DNA of 64,000 nt from Methylocystis sp. H62 (GCF_015709515.1 NZ_JADNQZ010000053.1:62001-126000), one strand, 5' to 3'; counted from the stretch's first letter, positions 55,516 to 64,000 are shown. A program made the numbers and translations. Notes: generated by a model not told the origin, from the letters alone.

Positions 55516-56313
55516 ATGACTGGATCGCCATACAGACTGTTGGCGGCCGATGACCCGGCGCCGATCACGGTGCACAATGAAAACGGCCTCTCGCCGCTGC
55601 TGATCGTGGTCGATCACGCGGGCAATGCCCTCCCGCGCGCGCTCGGCCGGCTCGGCGTTCCGGAAAGCGAATTGGCGCGCCACATCGCCTGGGACATTGG
55701 CGTCGCTGCGGTTTCGCGCTTCGTGGCGGATGCGCTCGACGCCACTTTGGTGCAGCAGAACTATTCGCGCCTGGTCATCGACTGCAACCGCGCGCCGGGG
55801 TCGGAAACGTCAATCCCCGAAATCAGCGAGTTTACCCAGATCCCCGGAAACGTCGGCTTGAGCGAAGGCCAGAAGGACGCGCGGCTGCGCGAGATTTTCC
55901 AGCCCTATCATGATCGGATCAAAGCCGAGCTTGATCGGCGATGGCGGGAGGGCCGGCCGGCGGCGTTGATCGCAATGCATAGTTTTACGCCGGTCTACAT
56001 GGGCGCGGCGCGGCCCTGGCATGCCGGCGTGCTGTACAATCGCGACGCGCGTTTCGCCGATCTGCTGATCGCTTCGCTCAAGCGCGAAGACGGACTCGTC
56101 GTCGGCGATAACGAGCCTTATAGCGTGACCGATGAGACGGATTACACCATTCCGGTGCATGGCGAGCGTCGCGGGCTGCTTCACGTCGAGGTCGAGATCC
56201 GCCAGGACCTGATCGCCGGCGACAGCGGACAGCGCGCGTGGGGTTCGCTGCTCGCGCGTTTGCTGCCGCAGGCGTATCGAGAGCTGACGACGGCGTCGTC
56301 GCTGCGGCCCTAG
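55516..56313 (+). CDS. N-formylglutamate amidohydrolase family protein
   Basis: A 265-aa hydrolase of the N-formylglutamate deformylase family, which acts in histidine degradation or related amide hydrolysis. Signatures: LIVVDHAGNALP near residue 30, DIGVAAVSRFVADAL, YSRLVIDCNRAPGS and ALIAMHSFTPVYMG, followed by HVEVEIRQDLI. The start is ATG at 55516; the long open frame reaching back to 54367 is antisense to the transglutaminases. No other hut genes are near, so a different N-acyl amino acid substrate is possible. Confidence 0.9.
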   Translation: MTGSPYRLLAADDPAPITVHNENGLSPLLIVVDHAGNALPRALGRLGVPESELARHIAWDIGVAAVSRFVADALDATLVQQNYSRLVIDCNRAPGSETSIPEISEFTQIPGNVGLSEGQKDARLREIFQPYHDRIKAELDRRWREGRPAALIAMHSFTPVYMGAARPWHAGVLYNRDARFADLLIASLKREDGLVVGDNEPYSVTDETDYTIPVHGERRGLLHVEVEIRQDLIAGDSGQRAWGSLLARLLPQAYRELTTASSLRP

Positions 56314-56349
56314 GATTGGCGGCGCCTGAAAAGGAATTGACCCCGCTGG

Positions 56350-57060
56350 CTACGCCGGCAGCATGACCACCTTCGTCTTGACCGGCGTTCGCGAATAGAG
56401 GTCGAGCATGTCCTGACTGAGGAGGCCTGTACAGCCGCTCGTGATGCCCTGCCCGAGCGTATCGGGGTCGCTGGTGCTGTAGATCGTATAGACCGTGTAG
56501 ACGCCGTTTTTATAGAGATACAGCACGCGGGCGCCGAGCGGATTCTCCAGACCTCCCGGCATGCCGCCGGCATATTTGCGCGCCTCTGGCTGGCGCGCGA
56601 TCATCTCCTTGGGCGGCGTCCAGGTGGGCCACTCGGCCTTGCGCCCGACATAGACATCACCGCTCCACAGGAATCCGGGGCGGCTGACATTGGCGCCATA
56701 GCGGGTGGCCATTCCGTCGCCTTCGATGCGGTAAAGATGGAATTTGCCAGGATCGACGATGATCGTGCCGGGCGCTTCCTTGCTGTCGTAGCGCACTTTC
56801 TGGCGAAAATATCTCGGATCGACCCTGCTGATGTCGACAGCCGGGATCGCGAATTTGTCGTTGGCAACCGGCCCGTAAAGCTTCGCCGCTTCGGCGCGCA
56901 TCAAATCGTCGGACGACACGCAACCGGCGAGTCCCGCCGCGCCGAGACCGGCGGCGGAGCCGACCAGAAACGACCGGCGGTTGAGACGCCCCGACGCAAG
57001 CCCAAGCGGAGCTTCCTCGTTTCTTTCGCCGGCATCGGCGATCCCATCGTCCATGATCAT
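56350..57060 (-). CDS. L,D-transpeptidase (YkuD) with Tat-type signal
   Basis: A 236-aa exported enzyme. The N-terminus has a twin-arginine signal (LNRRSFLVGSAAGLGAAGLAGC), which also ends in a lipobox-like LAGC, so export by Tat with lipid anchoring is possible. The YkuD domain holds GVYTVYTIYSTSDPDTLGQG and the catalytic Cys in TSGCTGLLSQD; the usual SHGCxR is altered. These enzymes make 3-3 crosslinks or attach lipoproteins to peptidoglycan. ATG at 57060 has GGGAA upstream. It converges on the amidohydrolase gene. Confidence 0.88.
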   Translation of the reverse strand: MIMDDGIADAGERNEEAPLGLASGRLNRRSFLVGSAAGLGAAGLAGCVSSDDLMRAEAAKLYGPVANDKFAIPAVDISRVDPRYFRQKVRYDSKEAPGTIIVDPGKFHLYRIEGDGMATRYGANVSRPGFLWSGDVYVGRKAEWPTWTPPKEMIARQPEARKYAGGMPGGLENPLGARVLYLYKNGVYTVYTIYSTSDPDTLGQGITSGCTGLLSQDMLDLYSRTPVKTKVVMLPA

Positions 57061-57538
57061 GATTTTGGAGTTCCCATGTCCTGTTGCCGACCAGAGAATG
57101 CTCCGGCCTAAACCCGCCGAACGTCTTTGCTGAGCCGAGACCTTGCCATCACTTGCTTTTCGGAATGTAAAGACTGTCGCCTTTGACCGGCAATTTCGGT
57201 CATTCTGTGGCGGTGTTCGCCAATGGCGATAGGCCGTCGTATGAGCGCTCACCAATACAGTTGGATTGTCACTGGGTTAGCCTGCTCGGGCTGAATCGGC
57301 GATAACGCGCTCGCCCTTTCCGAGCAATCCGACGTGCGATCGAAGGCCGGCGGCATTGTGCTGTCGCCGGCGCGCCCGCGCCGCGAATCGACACAAGTTT
57401 GCGACGAGCCGCTGCCTGTCGAAACTTCTCGCGGGAGAAAAGCGAGCCTCTCGGCAGTCCCGAGCAAACTCAAAATCCAAAAGTCCCCCGCTTACTCAAC
57501 GGCTCGTTGTTGAATGCCCAGAACAATCAGTTCTGCTC
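57061..57538. other. Intergenic region between L,D-transpeptidase and Mrr-like gene
   Basis: 478 nt with no supportable gene on either strand; short frames here have no family features. A 6-bp hairpin (CAGAAC / GTTCTG, 57519-57535) sits just past the end of the Mrr-like gene but lacks a T-run. The transpeptidase promoter should be in the left part. Base composition shifts toward AT in the right part. Confidence 0.5.
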
Positions 57539-59167
57539 TTAATGACCCCGACGAGGGCGAGTGGGCCTGGTGCGCAGCTCTTCGCACACTGCAGTCGTCT
57601 CCATGACCCTGCCCACGTTGGCGTCGATCAGCTCTTCTTTGTAAATGCGAGCGCCATTTGGGCTTCGATGGCTCAAGCTAGCGACCATTTTTAATTCGCG
57701 ATTCCGCCGATGCACGCCTTGCCAGGAGAGTTCGCGCGCTCTGCTTGTATCCAAGATGTCATATTGTGCGCGGCGCTCAATGGCGGCGCCCTTTTTCTGG
57801 CGGTGTCGCACCGTCCATTTATCACCTGTGATCGAAATATCAATCGATGTCGTCTCTCCGGCGGATGCCGGCAAACAACGCAGAGCTAGCGCGAAATGAG
57901 GTAGAGGATTGTCACCCGCGCTTGTCCGAGGAATACGACTCACCTTATCCCCGCCTTCAACGGCAGCCTCGACATTACCCCTTGCAGATGGCGGCGCCCT
58001 TGGATCGGGGCTCGACCTTGAAACTGGTTGGGCGGTTGCTTCGGAAGGCGACGACGGATCCTTTGCGGTCACGTCCGAGATCGATGACGTCCCACGACTT
58101 GATGCGCTCGGCGCCGACGTTCCGGACGCGAGAGTTTTTTGCACCTGATGTTTTGGGTCCTGGATAGACCGGGAGTTCATCACATTCGGAGGCGCACGGT
58201 TAAGAAAGATTGAAATGATAATGGCAGATACGACTGCCGCCATCGTATAAAATAGAATAGGCATGCTCTGCTGCGGACGGGTGGCTTCTGCGAAAGCCGC
58301 TTCCCGAGGAACCTCCACGGACGAGATTGCTGGATACGGAAAAAACCGTTCAGAAGCTTCTTTGGGAAAGCTTAGAATTTTATCGATTTTTGCGAGGTCG
58401 CGATGGTGTAGCAAAATAACGTTGTTCGTTCGTGCGAGTTCCTGGGCAGCGGGAGTATAACTGTTATTGCTTACGACAATTGCGTAATCCGCCATTTCAT
58501 GAGCTCGGGCTGCAACGACCTCTTGCACTGCTTTGTTGCCGACGGGAGATCGGTAGAGTTTGCATTGAACCGCAAGCCGAATTCCCGATTTTTGAGCAAT
58601 TACGTCCACGCCTTGATCGCGGCTGGCCATCGTCACCCGCGCGTCCCAACCGCTGCGATTAAGTTCTTCGGCACAGTAATGCTCATAATCTATGGGCGTC
58701 ATCTCATCTCGAAACGCCTGATGACGTGGTTCGAGCTCTGTTTTCGAAGCAACCGTGCTCTCAACATAATCAGTTAGCTCGGGCGCTCGCTCAGCCGCAA
58801 CAAAGCGGTCATAATCGCTGTCCAGTCCCAAGAACAGGTTATTCGAAATAAAGTAATCTATCTCCTTTAACCATTTTTCCGGCTTCAAATTGCCGTAGGG
58901 ATCGAGCTGCAATAATTGAGATCTCCTCCGCGCTAGAACCTCAATGTTGGCGTCAACGACTTCTTTTAGCGTACTATCCACGCGTCTCGCGGCGCGCGAA
59001 TACTTCACGTAACTCGTAGTCCAAACGGCGATAGTCCCCAGTCCGGCTATCGCTAGAAGACCCGCTAAGATTTTACTGAGCTCGCTTGGCCAACCCGCCC
59101 AAGCCAGAAGTCCTGCGAATGGTAGGAGGACCAGACCAGAGCCATTATTTTTCTTTTTTTTCGCCAT
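57539..59167 (-). CDS. Membrane-anchored Mrr-type restriction endonuclease-like protein
   Basis: A 542-aa protein in visibly AT-richer DNA. Two hydrophobic helices lie at residues ~10-55, a third at ~303-320 (AAVVSAIIISIFL). Between them is an Mrr-cat nuclease domain (residues ~155-265): DYEHYCAEELNRSGWDA, then DQGVDVIAQ with Asp188 and AVQCKLYRS with Gln201 and Lys203, the D...QxK active site, and DYAIVVSNNSYTPAAQELA. A Ser/Pro-rich linker (~335-400) leads to a C-terminal domain of ~140 residues I do not recognise. The nuclease should face the cytoplasm. Family knowledge points to DNA restriction; a defence role is inferred. Codon use and isolation suggest transfer. Confidence 0.82.
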   Translation of the reverse strand: MAKKKKNNGSGLVLLPFAGLLAWAGWPSELSKILAGLLAIAGLGTIAVWTTSYVKYSRAARRVDSTLKEVVDANIEVLARRRSQLLQLDPYGNLKPEKWLKEIDYFISNNLFLGLDSDYDRFVAAERAPELTDYVESTVASKTELEPRHQAFRDEMTPIDYEHYCAEELNRSGWDARVTMASRDQGVDVIAQKSGIRLAVQCKLYRSPVGNKAVQEVVAARAHEMADYAIVVSNNSYTPAAQELARTNNVILLHHRDLAKIDKILSFPKEASERFFPYPAISSVEVPREAAFAEATRPQQSMPILFYTMAAVVSAIIISIFLNRAPPNVMNSRSIQDPKHQVQKTLASGTSAPSASSRGTSSISDVTAKDPSSPSEATAQPVSRSSPDPRAPPSARGNVEAAVEGGDKVSRIPRTSAGDNPLPHFALALRCLPASAGETTSIDISITGDKWTVRHRQKKGAAIERRAQYDILDTSRARELSWQGVHRRNRELKMVASLSHRSPNGARIYKEELIDANVGRVMETTAVCEELRTRPTRPRRGH

Positions 59168-59401
59168 CGCCGATAAATTTGTTCGTAGGCGGACTTAACC
59201 GCAGCGTCGCGAGATATCTTAATCGTCTCCGCGCAAAAATACATGGCCAAGCCTCAGCGTGACGGTGGGCCCCATGCCGAAATATCTGCAAACTTTCCCC
59301 AGTTCTGGAGAGCGACGGCGTGTTCCGCGTCAAGCTATCCTTCCCCGCCCCCGCTCTATACGGATTTGCAACGCAGCTCCCGCCCCGCTAGCTTCGCCGC
59401 C

Positions 59402-59899
59402 ATGTTCTCAGCGCTCAAAAACTTCATCAATGAACTCACCGGCGAGGCCGAGCGGCCCAAGGCCTTTGAGGCCGCGGACTATCAGCTCGCCGCCGCCGCG
59501 CTTCTCGTCCATATCGCCTCGGTCGACGGGCAATTCGACGACACGGAGAAGGCCCGCATCCGGCAGCTCGTCGAGGCGCGCTTCAACCTCCAGGGGGACG
59601 AGGCGGCCGAATTGATCGACGCCGCGCAGGCGAGCGAGCGCGACGCCGTCGACCTCTATCGCTTCACCAGCGTTCTGAAGCGCCGGCTCGACGAGGACGG
59701 GCGCCGCCAGATCATCGGCATGCTCTGGGACATGGCGCATGCCGACGGCGCGGTGCATGAGTTCGAGGAGAACGTCGTCTGGCGCGTCGCCGAATTGCTC
59801 GGCGTCTCGACGCGCGAACGCGTCGAGCTGCGCCGCGAGTTCCGCGACGCGGCGCCGGCGCCGAGCGGTCCCTGGTCGCGCGATAAGGACGAACTGTGA
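59402..59899 (+). CDS. TerB-family tellurite resistance-like protein
   Basis: A 165-aa helical protein of the TerB family. LLVHIASVDGQFDDTEKARI and MAHADGAVHEFEENVVWRVAELLGV are the two repeats with conserved Asp/Glu residues (metal-binding in TerB). Mostly acidic, no signal peptide. The last base of its stop is the first base of the next gene's start. Members occur widely outside tellurite operons; none of the other ter genes are here. Confidence 0.9.
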   Translation: MFSALKNFINELTGEAERPKAFEAADYQLAAAALLVHIASVDGQFDDTEKARIRQLVEARFNLQGDEAAELIDAAQASERDAVDLYRFTSVLKRRLDEDGRRQIIGMLWDMAHADGAVHEFEENVVWRVAELLGVSTRERVELRREFRDAAPAPSGPWSRDKDEL

Positions 59900-60681
59900 T
59901 GCGCCCTGTCGCGGTGATCACCGGCGCGTCCGACGGCATCGGCGCGGCGCTTGCCCGCATCTTCGCCGCCCACGGCCATGAACTTGCGCTCGTCGCCCGT
60001 CGCGGCGACCGGCTGGAGGCGCTGGCCGATGAAATCGCCGCCGATGGCGCCGTCCGCCCGCTCGCGATCGAACTCGATCTCACCACCGAGGGCGCCGCGG
60101 ATACGCTGTCGGAGCGGCTGGCGGAAGCCGGCGTCGCTCCAAACTTCCTCGTCAACAACGCGGGCTTCGGCATCATGGGCCGCGCCATCGAACTCGACGC
60201 CGCCGAGCAGCTCGCGATTGTCGATCTCAACATGCGCGCGCTCACCGCGCTGACCTTGCGCTTTCTGCCGGCGATCGTCGCGGCGAAGGGCGGCGTCCTC
60301 AACGTCGCCTCGGTGGCCGCCTTCATGCCGGGACCGGGCTTTGCGGTCTATTACGCCACCAAGGCCTATGTGCGCTCGTTCAGCGAAGCGCTGTCGCAGG
60401 AATTGAAGCCGCTGGGGGTGAAGGTCGCGTGCCTGTGTCCCGGTCCGGTGCAGACCGGCTTCCAGGCGCGCGCCGGGATGGATCTCTCCGGCTTCATGAC
60501 GGCGATCAAGCCGGCGATGCTGCCGGCGGCGGAAGTCGCGCGCCAGGGCTACGCGGGTCTGATGGCCGGCAAGCGCGTCATCGTGCCGGGCCTCGTCAAC
60601 CGGATATTCGTTTGGGGTGCGGCGGCGGCGCCGCGGGCGCTTTTGCTGCCGCTGCTCGCGACGGCCCAGCAGCGGCGCTGA
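59899..60681 (+). CDS. SDR-family NAD(P)-dependent oxidoreductase
   Basis: A 260-aa short-chain dehydrogenase. TGASDGIG (residues 8-15) is the coenzyme loop, LVNNAGFGIMG the central motif, with catalytic Ser in NVASVAAF and Tyr/Lys in YYATKAY. CPGPVQTGF follows. It starts with ATG overlapping the TerB stop by one base (a GTG one codon earlier is also possible), so translation is coupled. Substrate unknown. Confidence 0.94.
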   Translation: MRPVAVITGASDGIGAALARIFAAHGHELALVARRGDRLEALADEIAADGAVRPLAIELDLTTEGAADTLSERLAEAGVAPNFLVNNAGFGIMGRAIELDAAEQLAIVDLNMRALTALTLRFLPAIVAAKGGVLNVASVAAFMPGPGFAVYYATKAYVRSFSEALSQELKPLGVKVACLCPGPVQTGFQARAGMDLSGFMTAIKPAMLPAAEVARQGYAGLMAGKRVIVPGLVNRIFVWGAAAAPRALLLPLLATAQQRR

Positions 60682-60776
60682 TCAACGCCGGCGAAGCCTT
60701 TCCTGCCACGGCAAAGGCGCTGCCGGCCGCCTCTTGCGTGAAAACAAATAACTCAGCGACTAATTCGAAGTTCAAC

Positions 60777-61538
60777 TTACCCCATTTTGATAATGTCGAC
60801 TGCAGATTTCAGAGGTTCGGTTGGAACAGTGAAAAACCCCTGGAATGGCCGATCGAGCTCCACCAGCAGAAAGATCGCCCCGGAGACGCATATGGACGCC
60901 GTGACAAGCCCAAGCGCCGCTGTCCAATGATGGTGCGAAATGACGCCGAAATTAAAGAAAACCGTCACGAGGAGCGCGATCAGGAATATGACCACCTCTA
61001 GCGGTATATTGGCGTTCAAGTCGTTATATATTTTCCATCTTATGCCGGAAATTTCTTGCGTTAAATTAAGCGCGGCCGTTTTCGCCCATGATTTTTTCTC
61101 ATCTTTTGCTTCTAAACTGAGCACGGCCTCTCGAAATGAATCGATCTTGGCTTTTTTAAAAGCCTCTTTTTGATCGATGTTATCGCCGCTCGCGACCTGC
61201 AATAGATCAATCTGACCCTGCAGAGTGCGCATGATCTTTGTTCTCGCTTCGTTAGCTTCGTCGCCAAACAAATCTAACACGCGATGCAACAAAACAACCT
61301 TGGACGCTTGCGTCCTGACCTCGTCAACCTTCTTATCAAAATTGTTTTTTGCTGTTACCAATAAAAATCCGAGACATACCGCAAGTAGTGAAGCAATCAT
61401 GTTTCTCACTGCTTTGAACTGATCCCTTGATACTCCATCAAGCCAGCTCTCTTTCAGCCTTAGCGTAACGGCAAATCCAAATATGCCTGCTAGCAATGTC
61501 GCAAAAAAAGTAACTATAGCTATATCTATGCTATTCAC
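60777..61538 (-). CDS. DUF4239-like membrane protein
   Basis: A 253-aa protein in AT-richer DNA than its flanks. Two helices at the N-terminus (IAIVTFFATLLAGIFGFAV and MIASLLAVCLGFLLVTA), a central soluble helical region rich in Lys/Glu/Asp, then two helices (VVIFLIALLVTVFFNFGV and ALGLVTASICVSGAIFLLVE). The ending SGAIFLLVELDRPFQGFF is the hallmark of DUF4239 proteins, which resemble bestrophin-like membrane proteins; no function is established. It faces away from the SDR gene and is alone in its operon. Confidence 0.78.
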   Translation of the reverse strand: MNSIDIAIVTFFATLLAGIFGFAVTLRLKESWLDGVSRDQFKAVRNMIASLLAVCLGFLLVTAKNNFDKKVDEVRTQASKVVLLHRVLDLFGDEANEARTKIMRTLQGQIDLLQVASGDNIDQKEAFKKAKIDSFREAVLSLEAKDEKKSWAKTAALNLTQEISGIRWKIYNDLNANIPLEVVIFLIALLVTVFFNFGVISHHHWTAALGLVTASICVSGAIFLLVELDRPFQGFFTVPTEPLKSAVDIIKMG

Positions 61539-61649
61539 GAGTATTTCCTCCGCAGGATCCTACCCGGCAAGGACGCCCTTGCAAACCTTCGCGTAGCCTG
61601 AGCGATCCCCGACCGCCTGGCATGAATAAGGCCCGCATGACTGTTCGAA

Positions 61650-61681
61650 AACAAAAAAGCGAGCCTCGCGGCCCGCTTTCA
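61650..61681 (-). terminator. Terminator of rpmF
   Basis: On the minus strand the stem AAAGCGGGCC / GGCTCGCTTT (with one mismatch) and loop GCGA is followed by a run of six T residues. It lies about 20 nt after the L32 stop. Confidence 0.8.
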
Positions 61682-61702
61682 CTTCATCGCACGTCGGAGC
61701 GA

Positions 61703-61891
61703 TTATTCCTCGACGGCTTTCGGCTTCAGCACCTGACGGCCACGATACATGCCGGACTTGAGGTCGACGTGATGCGGCCGGCGAAGCTCGCCGGAATCCT
61801 TGTCTTCGATATAGGTCGGCGCCTTGAGGGCGTCGGCGGAGCGACGGAATCCCCGCTTCATCGGCGAGGTTTTTCTCTTCGGAACGGCCAT
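61703..61891 (-). CDS. rpmF: 50S ribosomal protein L32
   Basis: A 62-aa ribosomal protein starting [20 protein letters not shown], the L32 signature, with [15 protein letters not shown] and [12 protein letters not shown]. No zinc-binding cysteines, as usual in Alphaproteobacteria. AGAGAG precedes the ATG. A terminator follows. Confidence 0.98.
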   Translation of the reverse strand: MAVPKRKTSPMKRGFRRSADALKAPTYIEDKDSGELRRPHHVDLKSGMYRGRQVLKPKAVEE

Positions 61892-62030
61892 TTATTCTCT
61901 CTCTGACGGAAGGCTGCGGGCGGGAGCGCCGCGCGGCGGAAACTGGCGTTGGGCCTATACGCGAAATCTCGCCCCATGGCTACCCCGTCGAGGGCTGTTA
62001 CCAGGGCGATCGGTCGCTGCAGCTTTCCGC

Positions 62031-63035
62031 CTATTGGACGGCGGCCGGCGGGACGGGAGCGCTCGCCGCCTTGTCATAGGCGTTCTTTTCGCCGCCCGAC
62101 AGCATCGCCGGATCTTCCTCGATGAGCTGCTTGCCGCCGCGATCGTCGGTCGGCCGCGCCGCGACCGGCGCCGCCGCCAGGCCGGTCTGATGCGCGAGCC
62201 AGCTTCGCCAGTGATCGGCTGAGCCGTTGAACGTGTTCTGGTCCACCGCGCCGGTGATGCCGGGCACGCGCCCGTCCGAGCGATACTGCCAAAAAGTCCA
62301 TTTGCGGTCGCCGTAACGCACCTGTGGGTGATATTTCGTCGAGCGGACCCAGATCGGATATTCGGACAGAGCGTCGGAATGCAGGATCGCCTGATAGAAG
62401 TCGACCGATGAATAGATGATCGGCTTCTTGCCGTAATGGCGCTCCATCTGCGTGAGCATGTCCTTCATGTCGCGCAGCACTTCCTCGCGATAGAGCGTGC
62501 GTTTGCAGGTTCCCGACGTCGGCGTCGCCTCGACATCGAGCACCGGCGGCAGCGCGTCGGGCTCATTCGGCACGATGCTGGCGAAATTGCCAATCTCTTC
62601 ATGCGGCCGGCGACACCAGTATACGAAGTGATAGGCGCCGCGCGGCACGCCGGCCGCCTTCGCCGCCGCCCAATTTTGGGCGAACTTCGAGTCGACCCGG
62701 TCGCCGCCTTCCGTGGCCTTGATGAAGGCGAAGGAGACGCCGGATTCCTTCACCTGCTCCCAGTCGATATTCCCCTGATATTTCGACACGTCGATGCCGT
62801 GGACGGCGAATTCGGCGCTGCGCGTCGCCGGGAATTTATGGAGATCGTTCTCCGGCACGGCGTAGGCGAGAAAGCTCGGGTCGCGCTTGGGATTGATTAG
62901 CGGCGCGCTGGTCTGGAACCGCGGCCGGCGCGAAAAGCCCGGATCATAAGAGCTGCCGCAGCCCGCGAGCGTCGCCGCCAATGCAGCGCACACGAGGGCC
63001 GAGGAAAGCGGGGAAAAACATTTCAACGAGCGCAT
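62031..63035 (-). CDS. GH25 lysozyme-family lipoprotein
   Basis: A 334-aa glycoside hydrolase family 25 (muramidase) protein. Lipoprotein signal ending in LAGCGSS, so it should be lipid-anchored. Catalytic-region motifs: HGIDVSKYQGNIDWEQVK with the conserved Asp, FAFIKATEGGDRVD, PPVLDVEATPTSG with the catalytic Glu, and WTFWQYRSDGRVPGI. A 50-residue low-complexity tail follows the domain. TTGGAGAA precedes the ATG. It would cut peptidoglycan glycan strands. Confidence 0.94.
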   Translation of the reverse strand: MRSLKCFSPLSSALVCAALAATLAGCGSSYDPGFSRRPRFQTSAPLINPKRDPSFLAYAVPENDLHKFPATRSAEFAVHGIDVSKYQGNIDWEQVKESGVSFAFIKATEGGDRVDSKFAQNWAAAKAAGVPRGAYHFVYWCRRPHEEIGNFASIVPNEPDALPPVLDVEATPTSGTCKRTLYREEVLRDMKDMLTQMERHYGKKPIIYSSVDFYQAILHSDALSEYPIWVRSTKYHPQVRYGDRKWTFWQYRSDGRVPGITGAVDQNTFNGSADHWRSWLAHQTGLAAAPVAARPTDDRGGKQLIEEDPAMLSGGEKNAYDKAASAPVPPAAVQ

Positions 63036-63086
63036 TTCTCCAAATTATCTCCGCAGGCGGTAACGGAGCGTAAACGCCGACGCGCC

Positions 63087-64000
63087 TCAGCCCAAATGGA
63101 ACCACATACTGGCGATTGTAAGGAACGCCCCGTAGCCGACCACGTCGGTGATGGTCGTCACGAAAGGCCCCGACGCGACGGCAGGATCGAACTTCAGCTT
63201 GTCGAACGCAAGCGGCACGACGATGCCGCCAAGTGCTCCCGCCACCAGATTCGTGAACATCGCCATGGCGATGACAGGCCCAAGCCCAACATTATGGAAC
63301 CAGTTGGCGGCGACGACGCCGGTCACGAGGCCAAAGGCCGCGCCATTGACCGCGCCGATGGCCAGCTCCCGGAAAATAATCCGCATGGCGTTGGCGCGGG
63401 TCAGCTCGCGGGTGGCGAGCGCCCGAACGGCGACGGTCATGGTCTGGGTCGCGGAATTGCCGCCCTGGCCCGCGACGATCGGCCCCAGCACCGCCAGCGC
63501 CACCATTTGCTCCAGCTGCAACTGAAAATGCTTGAGCACGCTGGAGGTGATGAAGGCGGTCAGCATATTCACTGAGAGCCAAGTGAAGCGGCTCCGCGCG
63601 ATCCACCAGAAATTGTCGGTCAGCTCTTCTTCGGGGTTGACGCCGCCGAGCGCCAGGATCTCGTCCGACGCCTGCTCCTGGATGACGTCGACGATGTCGT
63701 CGATGGTGAGAACGCCGACGAGCCGTTCGGATTCATCGACAACCGGCACGGAGACGAGATTGTAGCGCTCGAAGAGCCGCGCCGCCTCGGCGCCGTCCTC
63801 GGTCGCATTCACCCGCCGCCGATCCTCCTGCATGATTTCGTCGAGCCGCACGCTCGGCCTGGCCCGCACCAGAGCGTCGAGGAAAACGGTCCCCAGCAAA
63901 CGGTAGCCGGGATCGACGACGAAGACCTCGAAGAAGTTCTCGGGCAGATTCTCTTCACCGCATTCTCGAAAAAAATCGAGCACGCGCCCCGCCGTCCAGA
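63087..64000 (-). CDS. mgtE: Magnesium transporter MgtE, C-terminal part
   Basis: Incomplete: the gene continues beyond the right edge; 303 codons are visible. It holds part of the cytoplasmic N-domain and two CBS repeats (YRLLGTVFLDALVRARPSVRLDEI and VSVPVVDESERLVGVLTIDDIVDVI), then five helices of the channel domain (WLSVNMLTAFITSSVLKHF, GPIVAGQGGNSATQTMT with the family-diagnostic GGN, and TTITDVVGYGAFLTIASMWF at the end). CBS domains sense Mg2+ to gate the pore. The preceding codons read in frame to the edge (WTAGRVLDFFRE). Confidence 0.96.
   Translation of the reverse strand, partial: WTAGRVLDFFRECGEENLPENFFEVFVVDPGYRLLGTVFLDALVRARPSVRLDEIMQEDRRRVNATEDGAEAARLFERYNLVSVPVVDESERLVGVLTIDDIVDVIQEQASDEILALGGVNPEEELTDNFWWIARSRFTWLSVNMLTAFITSSVLKHFQLQLEQMVALAVLGPIVAGQGGNSATQTMTVAVRALATRELTRANAMRIIFRELAIGAVNGAAFGLVTGVVAANWFHNVGLGPVIAMAMFTNLVAGALGGIVVPLAFDKLKFDPAVASGPFVTTITDVVGYGAFLTIASMWFHLG

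Noticed and set aside
59065-59333. Short minus-strand frames overlapping the start of the Mrr-like gene
   Set aside because: They overlap its coding start in other frames and have no features; treated as shadows.
1-64000. tRNA, rRNA, CRISPR arrays, transposases, phage genes
   Set aside because: The gaps were read for cloverleaf-like sequences, regularly spaced repeats and transposase motifs; none was found. A tRNA finder was not run.

Overview
The window reads as a dense, high-GC stretch of an alphaproteobacterial chromosome, most likely Hyphomicrobiales (Rhizobiales). The evidence is the 14-gene nuoA-N order with a small extra gene between nuoG and nuoF, an ATP12-type F1-ATPase chaperone, RNase J with a helicase-less BirA, a TsaE fused to a sugar kinase, AddAB rather than RecBCD, a DivL-like kinase carrying tyrosine at the phospho-acceptor site, and families of palindromic intergenic repeats. 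A methanotroph or methylotroph relative is possible, but no methane or methanol genes lie here, so genus is not assigned.

Layout. 1-11 kb: end of a flavoprotein, a pseudouridine synthase, a ParDE toxin-antitoxin pair, a secreted RNase T2, the TypA GTPase, a secreted serine protease, EpmA diverging from its substrate EF-P, then a Vsr endonuclease and a DNA cytosine methyltransferase set among mobile-looking palindromic repeats, one of them inside the methyltransferase reading frame. 11-28.4 kb: RNase J, BirA and the complete respiratory complex I operon, all on the minus strand and tightly packed, with two long perfect hairpins inside the operon. 28.6-36.2 kb: ATP12, a second RluA-type synthase, a TonB-like/ExbB pair with no adjacent ExbD, a solute symporter, a sterol-desaturase-like enzyme and a coupled SRPBCC/short-LOV pair. 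36.4-40.3 kb: rpsO, pnp and an AI-2E-type permease. 40.3-53.4 kb: addA, addB, a MurU-like nucleotidyltransferase, TsaE-AmgK, a DivL-like kinase and ahcY, all on the minus strand with stop/start overlaps at several junctions. 53.6-64 kb: two transglutaminases, N-formylglutamate amidohydrolase, an L,D-transpeptidase, a membrane-anchored Mrr-type nuclease in AT-richer DNA, TerB, a short-chain dehydrogenase, a second AT-richer gene for a DUF4239-like membrane protein, rpmF, a GH25 lysozyme lipoprotein and the C-terminal part of an MgtE magnesium transporter.

Most of the window is housekeeping. The parts worth a second look are the short LOV protein coupled to an SRPBCC protein, the membrane Mrr-like nuclease, the palindromic element translated in frame in the methyltransferase, the DivL-like Tyr kinase next to cell-wall recycling genes, and the coiled-coil gene inside the nuo operon. 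No rRNA, tRNA, CRISPR array, transposase or phage gene was found. Coordinates of starts were chosen from ribosome-binding sites and family alignment from memory, not from a computed search.
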